Shown in pieces: positions 36,295-45,261 of a stretch of DNA of 64,000 bases; positions within the stretch are counted from its first letter, which is position 1, and every line of letters begins with the position of its first letter. The translations under genes were made by a program, and so were the position numbers. Location of the stretch: assembly GCA_963775975.1 (NCBI GenBank), contig CAVZKX010000002.1, positions 3,224,001-3,288,000 of the forward strand, in the 5' to 3' direction. Source of the stretch: JANXQG01 sp963775975. Lineage in GTDB: Bacteria; Planctomycetota; Planctomycetia; Pirellulales; Thermoguttaceae. The notes below the pieces were generated by a model that was given only the letters and a program-made list of their open reading frames with translations, did no database searches and was not told where the DNA came from.

Positions 36295-37620
36295 GTGGCA
36301 AATCAATCTGAAGCATCATTACTCCTGACCGAAGCTCCTTCGCGCAGCGATCGCACTCGATCGTCCATGATGTCGGCAACCGGGCACTTCAATGTGTCGC
36401 ATTGGCTGATTTCCGTGCTGATGGTTGCGCCGTGGCTGGTCGTGGCCGCACTGCTGACGGCAATCAGTTTGGGCGTTCGTTTCGAGCGCAATAAGTCCGC
36501 CGCCATTCCTGCTGCCAGCAACGCTATTCCCGGCAAGCCCGGGCGGTGGGGTCAGTTGGAGTTTCGGCCGATCAGGCTCGATCTTCCCGATGAATTTGTA
36601 TTTGTGCCGCCGCCCGACCAGCCGCCAGTCCGCTGGTTCTTTCATGGCTTCAGCAAGGAGCAGGCGCTGGAGTTTCTGCAATCGTCCGGCATTACTCCGG
36701 CCCAACGGGCACTCGTTGATAAAGCAACATGGAAGACCGAGGCGGAAGGCGTGTCCGTGGAGCCGGGCGACGAGTTCATATTGTCCCTTTCGTCCGCCGC
36801 TCGAGCGGCGATTTATTTGCGGCTTGTCGAGTTTGACGAAAACTCGCGGCAGATCGATCCCGTATGGTTTCGCACCGGGCAGGTTGACGATCGACTGAAG
36901 GACTGCGGGTTGTCGCCGTCGTCGGTCGAGCTTCTGAAGAGTCTGCTCTATCCGCAGGGGCCGTCGCTATTGTTGTTCGCCGATTTCGAGCCTGCGCTCC
37001 GCCGATTGCCCAACGACGATGAGCGGCGGCTATTCATGAATGCCGTGTCGCGGAAGCGAACGTTGCTGGCCCGTTTGCGCGTCACGCCCGACTCCAACTT
37101 GGAGGCGATCATCGACTACTGGGGCGTCGGCGGACGGAAGCGGAGCGTCACTCCGCTTCTGCGCGCCTTGCACCACGAGGGCGACGCCAACGTCAACATC
37201 GTCTGTCTGCTTCCCGATTTTGCCCGCGACCGCATCTACATGCACCCGCTCTCCAGCGGCGTCGATGCGGGCGGGCTGAAGCAGGATTGCTTCTGGTCCG
37301 CGATGAACTTCTTCAACGATCCGCCCGACAACCGCGTCAACGACATGAACTATCTGCGCGACCTGCTCAAATCGGATTACGCGTCGATCACGCAGCCGAC
37401 GCAAATGGGCGACGTTGTGTTTTTGGCGACCGCCAAGGATGCGGTGATTCACGCGGCCGCATACGTTGCGGACGACATCGTCTTCACTAAGAACGGAGAG
37501 TCGTACACGCAACCTTGGATCTTCATGCACATGGAAGACATGCTGGACACATATGCCGTCAAGCACCCCAGCAGCGGCCCGTTGAAGGCCCTTTATTACC
37601 GCAAGAAGACGCTCTTTTAG
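36295..37620 (+). CDS. membrane-anchored protein of unknown function with possible Cys/His hydrolase core
   Basis: 441 residues from a GTG at 36295 (ATGs at 36367 and 36370 are alternatives). One membrane segment (WLISVLMVAPWLVVAALLTA) precedes an extracytoplasmic region. The C-terminal part has LKQDCFWSAMNFFNDPP, then about 60 residues later QMGDVVFLATAKDAVIHAA. A Cys followed by GD-V-F-L and a His is the spacing of NlpC/P60-like hydrolases, but the rest is not recognisable. I know no name for the family; function unassigned. Confidence 0.6.
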   Translation: MANQSEASLLLTEAPSRSDRTRSSMMSATGHFNVSHWLISVLMVAPWLVVAALLTAISLGVRFERNKSAAIPAASNAIPGKPGRWGQLEFRPIRLDLPDEFVFVPPPDQPPVRWFFHGFSKEQALEFLQSSGITPAQRALVDKATWKTEAEGVSVEPGDEFILSLSSAARAAIYLRLVEFDENSRQIDPVWFRTGQVDDRLKDCGLSPSSVELLKSLLYPQGPSLLLFADFEPALRRLPNDDERRLFMNAVSRKRTLLARLRVTPDSNLEAIIDYWGVGGRKRSVTPLLRALHHEGDANVNIVCLLPDFARDRIYMHPLSSGVDAGGLKQDCFWSAMNFFNDPPDNRVNDMNYLRDLLKSDYASITQPTQMGDVVFLATAKDAVIHAAAYVADDIVFTKNGESYTQPWIFMHMEDMLDTYAVKHPSSGPLKALYYRKKTLF

Positions 37621-37634
37621 CGACGGTCCGCGAG

Positions 37635-38750
37635 TCAGTCGGCGTCTTCAGCCACGATGCCCCATCCTGCACTGGCAATAGATCGCTGTACGGCTTCCGC
37701 ATCGGAACTTTCGTCCGCGGATTGCGGGGGGAACAATCCAACGACGTCGGTGATATCAACAAGGCCGATCGGCCGGCCTTCGCTATCGACCACCGGCAGC
37801 TCGCTGATCTTACGCCGAGCCATGAGCGCGACCGCCTCGGACATTAGCGAGTCTTGCGTCGCCGTCAGGGGATTGGCCGTCATCACCGAGTAGATTGGCG
37901 CGTCCAACGCCGCGTCTTGGCGATGTTCGAAGAGCCGCGCGAGATCACTATCGGTGAATATGCCGGTCAAGTGTCCGTCCGCATTGACGATCATCGTTGC
38001 TCCGCTGCGGCGGCCGGGCACGCTTGCCTTTACGAGCACCTGCCGCACCTTTTCCTCCTGCTCTGCAACGCGGCACTGCTCCAATGGTCGCATGTACCGC
38101 TGGACCTTGCTAAGCTTCAGCCCTAGCTTGCCAGCCGGGTGATAGCGGGCGAAGTCATCACGGGCGAAGCCTCGCATCTTGCTTGCGACAAGCGCCAAGG
38201 CGTCGCCCACCGCCAGCATTGCGGCCGTGCTGCTTGTGGGTGCCAGGCCGAGCGGACAGGCTTCTTCTAACGGCCCGAGGTCGATGACCGCGGTTGCCGC
38301 TCGGGCGAGTGTGCTCTTCGGCTTGCCCGTGATGGCGATGATCGGCACGCCGGACTCAGCCAGCGGCGGCAGGAGGCGAACAATCTCCTCGGTCTCGCCG
38401 CTTTGCGAGAGCACGAGCACGACATCGTCCCAATGGACACGACCCAGGTCGCCATGTACGGCTTCGGCCGGATGAAGGAAGTGGCTCCGCGTGCCGGTAG
38501 AGGCGAGTGTGGCCATGATCTTCTGACCGATCAGGCCAGCCTTGCCGATGCCGGTGACAATCACGCTGCCGCGGCAGTGAAATATGCAATCGACCGCCCG
38601 GCAGAAATCTTGATCGAGCCGCCGCGCGACCTGGGCGATCGCGCGGCTCTCGGTTTGCATCACTTCGCGGGCGAACCGCAATTGCGCGAAGTCGGTCCAG
38701 CGGTGTGCGGGCGACCAGCTAGCTTGATCGGCGGCCAACGGGCTGCTCAT
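37635..38750 (-). CDS. kdsD: arabinose-5-phosphate isomerase (KdsD/KpsF/GutQ family)
   Basis: 371 residues: an N-terminal SIS domain (VIVTGIGKAGLIGQKIMATL, HPAEAVHGDLGRVHWDDVVL, LSQSGETEEIVRLLPPL, LGLAPTSSTAAMLAVGDAL) and two C-terminal CBS domains (YMRPLEQCRVAEQEE; VMTANPLTATQDSLMSEAV). It interconverts ribulose-5-P and arabinose-5-P for KDO synthesis, consistent with a lipopolysaccharide-bearing planctomycete. It converges with the unknown gene at 36295-37620 with 14 nt between stops. Confidence 0.93.
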   Translation of the reverse strand: MSSPLAADQASWSPAHRWTDFAQLRFAREVMQTESRAIAQVARRLDQDFCRAVDCIFHCRGSVIVTGIGKAGLIGQKIMATLASTGTRSHFLHPAEAVHGDLGRVHWDDVVLVLSQSGETEEIVRLLPPLAESGVPIIAITGKPKSTLARAATAVIDLGPLEEACPLGLAPTSSTAAMLAVGDALALVASKMRGFARDDFARYHPAGKLGLKLSKVQRYMRPLEQCRVAEQEEKVRQVLVKASVPGRRSGATMIVNADGHLTGIFTDSDLARLFEHRQDAALDAPIYSVMTANPLTATQDSLMSEAVALMARRKISELPVVDSEGRPIGLVDITDVVGLFPPQSADESSDAEAVQRSIASAGWGIVAEDAD

Positions 38751-38876
38751 GGTTCGTCGTCCTTGACGGGTTTTTGCGAGGCTATTGGGGGCAGCGGATT
38801 GTAACGTTCAGCTTCATACGATGCAATGCTGCATTTGACGGCAATAGCCCAGCTCCCGGGCGTCGCTTTCACGGCC

Positions 38877-39561
38877 TTACCTGGCCAAGTTTGGCCAGTC
38901 GACTTCACAATCAAATTTCTTAGCCCCATACTCCACAGCGGCCAACAGCGGCTCGGCGCAGCGGGCGGCCATTTCCGCGCGGTTTGACGTAACGCTTACA
39001 TCGCTAGCGGGAGGCAAACTGGGATGATTGAGCACCACGCCCGCCACGGACAGCCCGCCGCGATAATGGCGAGCTGTGAACAGCGTCTGCAACGTGGCGT
39101 TGATCGTGCCCAAGACGTTTCGCGAGACCACGACCAGCGGAAAGCTGAAATCATGTGCGAGGTCAGCGACGCATTCGCGGTCGCCCATCGGTGACAGCAG
39201 TCCTCCGGCGCCTTCGACGAGCACTACGTCGCAGCGGTCTTTCCAGTAATTAAGTCCGCGCCGGAGCAATTTGGAATCGAGCATCCTTCCTTCCGCCCGC
39301 GCGGCCAAATGTGGGGCCAGCGGCGCGGCGAATCGCTGTGGGCAAACCCTTTCAAGGTCGCCCGGCCGTCCCGCTGCCTCCCAGAGCACAACCGCATCGT
39401 CCGAACGTCAAACCGCCCGCGGCATCTCGCATGCAGCCGCTGGCCGCCGGCTTGTAAACGCCGACCTGCAAGCCGGAAGCTATAAGCGACCGCGCGATGA
39501 GCGCGGCGATGTAAGTTTTGCCTACGCCGGTGTCGGTGCCCGTAATTAAGAGGCCCTTCAT
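38877..39561 (-). CDS. bioD: dethiobiotin synthetase, frameshifted near 39410
   Basis: The N-terminal frame (ATG at 39561) has the P-loop MKGLLITGTDTGVGKTYIAA and YKPAASGC. After DAAGG the frame drifts. One base away the protein resumes with SDDAVVLWEAAGRPGDLERV and continues through VVLVEGAGGLLSPMGDRECV and NATLQTLFTARHYRG to 38877. About 228 residues, normal for BioD. It forms the ureido ring of dethiobiotin. The start overlaps the stop of the AroE-like gene (ATGA), so the two are coupled. No other biotin gene is in the window. Confidence 0.88.
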
Positions 39562-40406
39562 AATTCAAGAAACTCTTCCACGGCCTCGCGCATCAATTGG
39601 CGGTCGGGGTCCAGCGTGGTCCAGAGGCGAAAGTCGACAGCGATCTGTTCCACCAGAGCAGTCAGGCCGTCAATGAACTTGCATGGCCGTCCGGCCGCCG
39701 CGTGCAGGAGCCAAGCGTCCGCCGGATTGACGGCCAGGTCGGCGACGACTAATTCGGCCCGGAGGCTTGTTGCATCCAGCGACGGATGATGTCCGCCGTG
39801 GTTTGCCGTTATCGAGTGCGCGCGCACCACGATATCGATGTCCTCTGCCATGCGATAATTGTCCTCCCAGGCGTGCGACGAAACGATCGTGCGGTACTTG
39901 CCTTCAAACAATCCGGCGGCCGTGGCGGCCTTTTCGGCCGACGCGTCGGTGATGCGGACTTCCGCCGCGCCGGCCGCGGCCAGTTCCGCGGTCACGGCCT
40001 TGCCGATTTCGCCAGCGTCGAAGACGAGGCAGCGCTTTTCGGCGGGATCGATGAGTTTGCGGATGGCTTCCAACAGTCCGCGACCCTCAGTATTGTCGCC
40101 CAGCAGGTGGTTTTCCACGCCGCGGATGAAGTTCACGCTGCCCAGCAGATCGGCGATGTGCGTTGCCTCGTCCACGAGCGGCAAGACGGCACGGCGGTGC
40201 GGGTTGGCGATCGCGCCGCCGCGAAAGCCCATCGCGCGCATGCCCTTCACGGCATCGGCGAGCCCCTCCGGCGACACTTCCAGGCTGAGGAAACGCCAAT
40301 CTAGGTTCATCGCGGCGAACGCCTTCTCTATCGCGTATTGCGTCGGGTTGCCGCCGACGGGTGAGGCCAAAAGCGCAAGGATCGGTTGTACGGCTAGGCT
40401 AGTCAC
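39558..40406 (-). CDS. shikimate dehydrogenase-like protein with altered catalytic dyad
   Basis: 282 residues with AroE-like layout: GGAIANPHRRAVLPLVDEA (normally NVTxPxK), GDNTEGRGLL (normally NTDG) and a Rossmann stretch CLVFDAGEIGKAVTAELAAA. The catalytic Lys is Arg (R71), the catalytic Asp is Glu (E107) and the substrate-binding Ser-x-Ser near the N-terminus is replaced by NPT. It therefore probably does not have ordinary shikimate dehydrogenase activity. It sits between nadA and bioD (6 nt after nadA, ATGA overlap with bioD), suggesting a cofactor-related role; that is inference. Confidence 0.75.
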   Translation of the reverse strand: MTSLAVQPILALLASPVGGNPTQYAIEKAFAAMNLDWRFLSLEVSPEGLADAVKGMRAMGFRGGAIANPHRRAVLPLVDEATHIADLLGSVNFIRGVENHLLGDNTEGRGLLEAIRKLIDPAEKRCLVFDAGEIGKAVTAELAAAGAAEVRITDASAEKAATAAGLFEGKYRTIVSSHAWEDNYRMAEDIDIVVRAHSITANHGGHHPSLDATSLRAELVVADLAVNPADAWLLHAAAGRPCKFIDGLTALVEQIAVDFRLWTTLDPDRQLMREAVEEFLEL

Positions 40407-40411
40407 GGTCC

Positions 40412-41554
40412 CTATTTCACCTCCAGCATCCTTTGCAGCGCCTCAAGCGCATACCGCGCCGTCTCGTCGTCCACGCGCACCACGTTCACCGGCTTTCCGG
40501 CCGCAAGGCTCTCCAGCGACCAGCAGAGGTGCGGAAGGTCGATGCGATACATCGTCGCGCACATGCAGACCATCGGCGAAAGGAAGTGGACCTCCTGCTC
40601 GGGATGCTCGTGCTTCAGCCGCTGCACCAGATGCAGCTCCGTGCCGATCGCCCACTTGCTGCCGGGCGGAGCTTGTTCAACCGCCTTGATGATCTTGCTC
40701 GTCGAGCCGACAACGTCGGCCTGATCGACTACTTCCATCATGCACTCCGGATGGACGAGTATCTTGATGCCCGGATACTTCTCGCGAAATTGGGCAACAT
40801 GCTGCGGCTGGAACATCTGGTGCACGCTGCAATGGCCTTTCCACAACAGCACACGGCTGTTGAGCAATGCCTCACGCTCGTTTCCGCCCAATTCGCGATC
40901 GCGCGGATTCCAGACGGGCATTTCATCGAGGTGGATGCCCATCTTCAAGGCCGTGTTGCGGCCCAGGTGCTGATCCGGGAAGAATAGCACCCGCCTCCGC
41001 CGCTGGAAAGACCACTCCAAGACCGCCCGCGCATTGGACGACGTGCAAACGATGCCGCCGTGGCGGCCGCAAAAAGCCTTCAGGCTGGCGGCCGAGTTAA
41101 CGTAAGTGACGGGCATGACATCTTCCACGTCGATCACTTCGCCAAGCTGCTCCCAGCAGTCTTCGACCTGTTCGATATCGGCCATATCGGCCATCGAGCA
41201 GCCGGCCTTCATGTCGGGCAGGATCACGGTCACGCGCTCGCCGCCGCGGCGGGCGACTTGCTCCGGGCGGTTGGCCAGCACGTCGGCCGTCTCGGCCATG
41301 AAGTGGACGCCGCAGAAAGCAATCGCCCGGCATTCGTCCTGGGCGGCCGCCATCGCGCTAAGCTGGTAGCTGTCGCCACGGAGATCGGCCAGAGCGATGA
41401 CCTCGTCTTGCTGGTAATGGTGGCCCAGGATCATCAGCCGGCTGCCCATCTCCGCGCGGACCTTCTGGATCCGCTCGGTGAGCACATCGTTGGTCAATTC
41501 CTTGTACGGCTTCAAGTCCGGCATCGGCCGGGGCGGATCGAGTAGGGTGGGCAT
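40412..41554 (-). CDS. nadA: quinolinate synthase
   Basis: 380 residues. The three [4Fe-4S] cysteines are visible in DMKAGCSMADMAD (C119), ILVHPECMMEV and SPMVCMCATM. LGHHYQQDEVIALADLRGDS and STSKIIKAVEQAPPGSKWAI are characteristic. It condenses iminoaspartate with dihydroxyacetone phosphate in NAD synthesis. First gene of the nadA, AroE-like, bioD cluster on this strand. A later start at residue 11 is possible. The 41555-41748 gap upstream shows nothing else. Confidence 0.95.
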   Translation of the reverse strand: MPTLLDPPRPMPDLKPYKELTNDVLTERIQKVRAEMGSRLMILGHHYQQDEVIALADLRGDSYQLSAMAAAQDECRAIAFCGVHFMAETADVLANRPEQVARRGGERVTVILPDMKAGCSMADMADIEQVEDCWEQLGEVIDVEDVMPVTYVNSAASLKAFCGRHGGIVCTSSNARAVLEWSFQRRRRVLFFPDQHLGRNTALKMGIHLDEMPVWNPRDRELGGNEREALLNSRVLLWKGHCSVHQMFQPQHVAQFREKYPGIKILVHPECMMEVVDQADVVGSTSKIIKAVEQAPPGSKWAIGTELHLVQRLKHEHPEQEVHFLSPMVCMCATMYRIDLPHLCWSLESLAAGKPVNVVRVDDETARYALEALQRMLEVK

Positions 41555-41748
41555 CGGGCGATTTGTCAGTGGCCAAACAGGGGGTGAAACACTTTATTCT
41601 ATCACTTCCGCAAACTGTATGGCAGTGCGGCAAAGGACTCGGAGATGATCAGGACGCGCCACTGACCGACCAGCCTAATTTATCTGTTCGCCGAGCCTTG
41701 CGAGAGAGGCGGCGATTAAATCGTCATAATGGCCGCATTCAAAGCCTG

Positions 41749-43320
41749 CTATTTCGACTTGGGGTCCCGTGACGCCGTGTAAGTCAAGTCGTCGAAATAG
41801 GCAATCACCTGCGCGCCGCCAGGGCCGACGCAGAGTATCCCGAAGTGATCAAACACGGCATCCTTTGATTTCGCGCCGGCCTTTAGATCGAGCTTGACGG
41901 ACTCGCCGCCGAGCGTGACGCGCAATTGGCCGCGGCCGTTGTTTGCGGCCGGGTCATAGAGGAATGTCCACTCGTACGCCTTCCCCGGTGTAATGACCGG
42001 CCCTGACTTGGTTCTCGGTCCGGCCTTGATGCGGCCGCCTCGGCCGTCGGCCGTGGCAAGTTGCGGGAGGAAGTAGTGGCCGACCCGCGTCGGGCCGCCG
42101 ATCGATATTCCGACGAAGTTCTTGCCTTTGAACGGTTCCTTCTCGTCCACTTGCTTCGCCTGGCTGTTGAACCAGCCGAAGTAAAAGCCCGAATCCGGCG
42201 CGCCGCTTGTGAGCACGAACCGTCCGCGGGCTTCGAGTCGGTCGTCGAGCGAAAGCGGCCCCGCGCGATCGGCATAATAGGCGTAGGGGCTGCGCCAGAT
42301 GAGTCCGCCCAACTCACCCGCTGTCCCGCCGGCATGATTCGAGGCGCTGTAACCGAAATCGTGGACGCCGCCGACTTCCTTCGCGCGATAGCTCGTGCGA
42401 TTGCCGGAAGCGTCCCACTTGGGATCGCTCGACAGGTCGAGCGGCTGTCCGTCAAGCACGAGGTCGCCAAAATAAACGGTCATCGCCCCGCCGGGCCGGG
42501 TCATGTTGATCAGACCAAAATGGTCAAAGAGGGTCCCCTGCTCCTTGAAGCTCTTGGGCAGGTCGACTGTGAATACCTTTCCTTCGAAATCTTCCGGCTT
42601 GCCGCTCTGGCAGTTGATGGTGAAGCGGATTTGGCCCTGGCTGGCAAGCGCGCTGGGGTCGTAGTCGAGCTGCCAGTGGTAGCGTGTGCCGTCGATCTTG
42701 ATGGGCGTGGGACGCTTGATCGCGCGCTCTTCGGGCGTGTGATATCGCTCGAAGCGGGTCACAACAATGCCGCAAGACTGATTCTGAGCGGTGATCAAAT
42801 GGATGGCAAGCCTTCCGCCTGTTTTGACGCTGCTCAGCGTCATCGCCAATGAATTGACCGGCCGGCCCATCCCGCTGGGCTGCCGGCCGTTGAACCAACC
42901 AAAGGAAATCGCCCCGCCGGCTTTGGTAATCGCGAAAGTACCCGAAGCGGAAAGCCTATCGTCAAGCGTCTTGGGTGCGGTCTTAACGGCGTACCATGCC
43001 GGTTCGCTGGCGCGGGTGATCCGGCCGCCGATTTCGCCGGAAGATTTGGCGGCGAACCGTGTGGGGCTAAATCCGAAATCCTGCGTCACTAAGGGCGTTG
43101 CTTCGGACACAAGGCGGTTATTGTAGCCCGCCCATGCTGGGTCGCGGGCGAAGCTCTCGGTCTTGAGGTTTGTCCGGTCGGCTGGACTTGTCGCGACGGA
43201 CTCAGTTTGTGTGCCGTCGGCGCTCCGATCATCGGCCGGACTGGGCCGCGATGCCACCCCGACGAGCACGAGCAGACTGACGGCCGAAAGGCACTGGCGA
43301 TGGATGGTGCGGTAAGGCAT
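41749..43320 (-). CDS. secreted protein with duplicated beta-sandwich-like domain
   Basis: 523 residues with a signal peptide (LSAVSLLVLVGVASRPSPA). Two tandem copies of about 220 residues share a plan: DFGFSPTRFAAKSSGEIGGR / DFGYSASNHAGGTAGELGGL, then LDDRLSASGTF / LDDRLEARGRF, FGWFN in both, a W-x(2)-xYDP segment, and a closing FDHFGL / FDHFGI followed by PGG-VYFGDL / PGG-IAYFDDL. The pattern resembles concanavalin-like lectin/glucanase sandwiches, but I cannot assign a family. No enzyme residues are evident; sugar binding or a structural role is possible. Confidence 0.65.
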   Translation of the reverse strand: MPYRTIHRQCLSAVSLLVLVGVASRPSPADDRSADGTQTESVATSPADRTNLKTESFARDPAWAGYNNRLVSEATPLVTQDFGFSPTRFAAKSSGEIGGRITRASEPAWYAVKTAPKTLDDRLSASGTFAITKAGGAISFGWFNGRQPSGMGRPVNSLAMTLSSVKTGGRLAIHLITAQNQSCGIVVTRFERYHTPEERAIKRPTPIKIDGTRYHWQLDYDPSALASQGQIRFTINCQSGKPEDFEGKVFTVDLPKSFKEQGTLFDHFGLINMTRPGGAMTVYFGDLVLDGQPLDLSSDPKWDASGNRTSYRAKEVGGVHDFGYSASNHAGGTAGELGGLIWRSPYAYYADRAGPLSLDDRLEARGRFVLTSGAPDSGFYFGWFNSQAKQVDEKEPFKGKNFVGISIGGPTRVGHYFLPQLATADGRGGRIKAGPRTKSGPVITPGKAYEWTFLYDPAANNGRGQLRVTLGGESVKLDLKAGAKSKDAVFDHFGILCVGPGGAQVIAYFDDLTYTASRDPKSK

Positions 43321-43332
43321 GTTATTCTAGAA

Positions 43333-43587
43333 CTACGCAACCCGCTCTCCGCTATCCACAAGCGCTACGCTTGTCACTGCCTCAAAACTGCCGATGTAAA
43401 AAAGTTGGCGAGAGACCACTGAAAACCTGGAGGCCGGCGCGGAACCGTTGCCGCCGGGGTCGAACGCGATGTTCTCTGGATGCTCGATCACAATCCGGTC
43501 GCCATTTTCCATATTCAGCACGAAAGGTTCAAACGGAGCCTGTCGCAAAAGTGTAATGACTGCCGGTCGGATTACTTCGGTTCTCAT
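43333..43587 (-). CDS. small conserved-type hypothetical protein
   Basis: 84 residues, no signal or membrane segment. LLRQAPFEPFVLNMENGDRI followed by VIEHPENIAFDPG resembles a family of short planctomycete proteins with a P-F-x-PF then HPE motif and a C-terminal beta strand. It precedes the duplicated-domain gene by 12 nt, so it may be co-transcribed. Function unknown. Confidence 0.6.
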   Translation of the reverse strand: MRTEVIRPAVITLLRQAPFEPFVLNMENGDRIVIEHPENIAFDPGGNGSAPASRFSVVSRQLFYIGSFEAVTSVALVDSGERVA

Positions 43588-43690
43588 GTGAAGTGTTTGG
43601 GAGTGGATGTGTGACGGGTCGCCGCCTTTTGCTTATTGTACCAGCGCGCATTATCGTTGAAAAGCAATCGCTTTTACACACATCCGCCAA

Positions 43691-43733
43691 CGCGCAAGCG
43701 AAGGAGCACTCGACCAATTCCTTCGCTTGCGCG
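43691..43733. terminator. perfect 14-bp inverted repeat downstream of the TolC gene
   Basis: CGCGCAAGCGAAGG at 43691-43704 and its complement at 43720-43733. It lies between the TolC gene stop and the 84-aa gene, with a second short dyad (CAGGC/GCCTG) and an AAAAGC/GCTTTT hairpin nearby. No long T-run, so Rho-independent termination is uncertain. Confidence 0.45.
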
Positions 43734-43767
43734 TCAGGCTTGTCTGCCTGGCAGAGGAACACGGCAA

Positions 43768-45096
43768 TTACCGCGTCGCTGGGCTCAACAGCGGCGCGCC
43801 GCCGGTTGCGGCCAAAAGATCGGCATAGGCGCCGATCGCCTGCCAGGCGGCGTCCAGTTCGACGTTGCGGGCCTCGATGAATCGCCGCCGCACTTGTAGA
43901 AGCTTGAGCAGGTCGGTCTGCCCGGCCTGATAGAGTCGGTCCATCCGCTCGGCCTGCCGGCGGACCGGCTCCAGGCGCTGGTGCGTCCGCTCGGCGGATT
44001 GCATGGCCTGCGTCCACTTCACTTCGACGGCCATGACTTGCGCGGCGACTTGCTGCCGGGCCTGCTCCCAGGCGATGCAATCGCGGCGATACTCGGCCTC
44101 GCGCTGGCAAACCAGCGAGTTGCCCGCGTTGAGAATCGGCACAGGAGTGCTGAACGAAAGGCCGTAGAACACCGCGCCGGTTTCGTTGCGCTCATAGTGC
44201 GGACCGAGCGAGGGAATGGGAATGCGGTCGGCGCGAGCGATCTGAAGGGCCGCTTTGGAGACTGACGCTGCCGCGGCCGCCGCCTGCACTTCGGGCCGGC
44301 TTTCCTGGGCCACTCGCACCAGCGCCTCGTCCGCGCCGGGCACCTGGTTTTCAGGCACCCGAAATGCTCCAGCCGGCTCGGCGGTCGCCGCTATGCCCGG
44401 TATTCCCATCTGTTGACGCAAGTCGGCAAGCGCGCTGACATAGTCCTGACGCGCAGTCTCCACCTGTTCGATCGTGGTCTGGCTTTCGACTTCCGCCAGT
44501 ATCACGTCGGCCGCCGCCGCCTGGTTCGCTTCCGATTGGCGGCGGATGATATCGACCAACCGCGCGTTGAAGCCGTTCAGCTCTTGCGCGATCGCCAGCT
44601 TCTCGCGACGATAGAGGGCCGTCTGGTGCGAGCGATACGTCAGAACGAGCGCCGCCAACTCGGTCTGCAAAACCGTCCATTGCGTCTGGCAGAATTGTGC
44701 CTGGGCCATCTGTTCGCGGTACGCCTGTCGATGGCCCAACTCAATCGGCTGCGCCCAGGTGAGAACGACGGCCCGGTCTAACTGGTCAACCTGGCCATTG
44801 GGCTGCCGCTCGAAGACCCACGGGCTGACATCGACGGACACCGTCGGATTGAGGCTCATGGGGAAGTGCCGGGCCACATTCAGCGCTTCGGCCGAGACAT
44901 TGGTGTTCTGCCGAGCGGTGACCAGATTCGGATTGTATTGCAGCGTCCACTGGAGGGCCGTTTCCAGGTCGATTTGCGGGGCGAGTGCCAACGACGGAGC
45001 ATCGCCCGGGCCCGGCGCGATCGGAACCTGTGCCCGAGCCTCAAACGGCAGCGCGACGAGTAGGGCCACGGTCAGTAATAGGTTAAAACGTTGCAA
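43768..45096 (-). CDS. TolC-family outer membrane efflux protein
   Basis: 442 residues with a signal peptide (LLTVALLVALPFEARA). Long helices and the duplicated TolC layout are visible: LETALQWTLQYNPNLVTARQ in the first half and ALVRVAQESRPEVQAAAAAA in the second, with RMDRLYQAGQTDLLKLLQVR near the end. It is divergent from the HlyD and RND genes and should supply their outer membrane channel. Confidence 0.88.
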   Translation of the reverse strand: MQRFNLLLTVALLVALPFEARAQVPIAPGPGDAPSLALAPQIDLETALQWTLQYNPNLVTARQNTNVSAEALNVARHFPMSLNPTVSVDVSPWVFERQPNGQVDQLDRAVVLTWAQPIELGHRQAYREQMAQAQFCQTQWTVLQTELAALVLTYRSHQTALYRREKLAIAQELNGFNARLVDIIRRQSEANQAAAADVILAEVESQTTIEQVETARQDYVSALADLRQQMGIPGIAATAEPAGAFRVPENQVPGADEALVRVAQESRPEVQAAAAAASVSKAALQIARADRIPIPSLGPHYERNETGAVFYGLSFSTPVPILNAGNSLVCQREAEYRRDCIAWEQARQQVAAQVMAVEVKWTQAMQSAERTHQRLEPVRRQAERMDRLYQAGQTDLLKLLQVRRRFIEARNVELDAAWQAIGAYADLLAATGGAPLLSPATR

Positions 45097-45261
45097 GATG
45101 CCGGTTGTCGTTGTAAACTAAGGACTTTGCGTTGGAATTGGTTCTCTGGATAGAATCGGCAATATCGCGCTTTTCGATCAAGGTATGCCGTAAAGCAGTT
45201 GAACCTGAAACGGTGATGTAAAGTTTAGGGGTTGCTGAGATTCTCCGGGCGGCCCGAGCCA

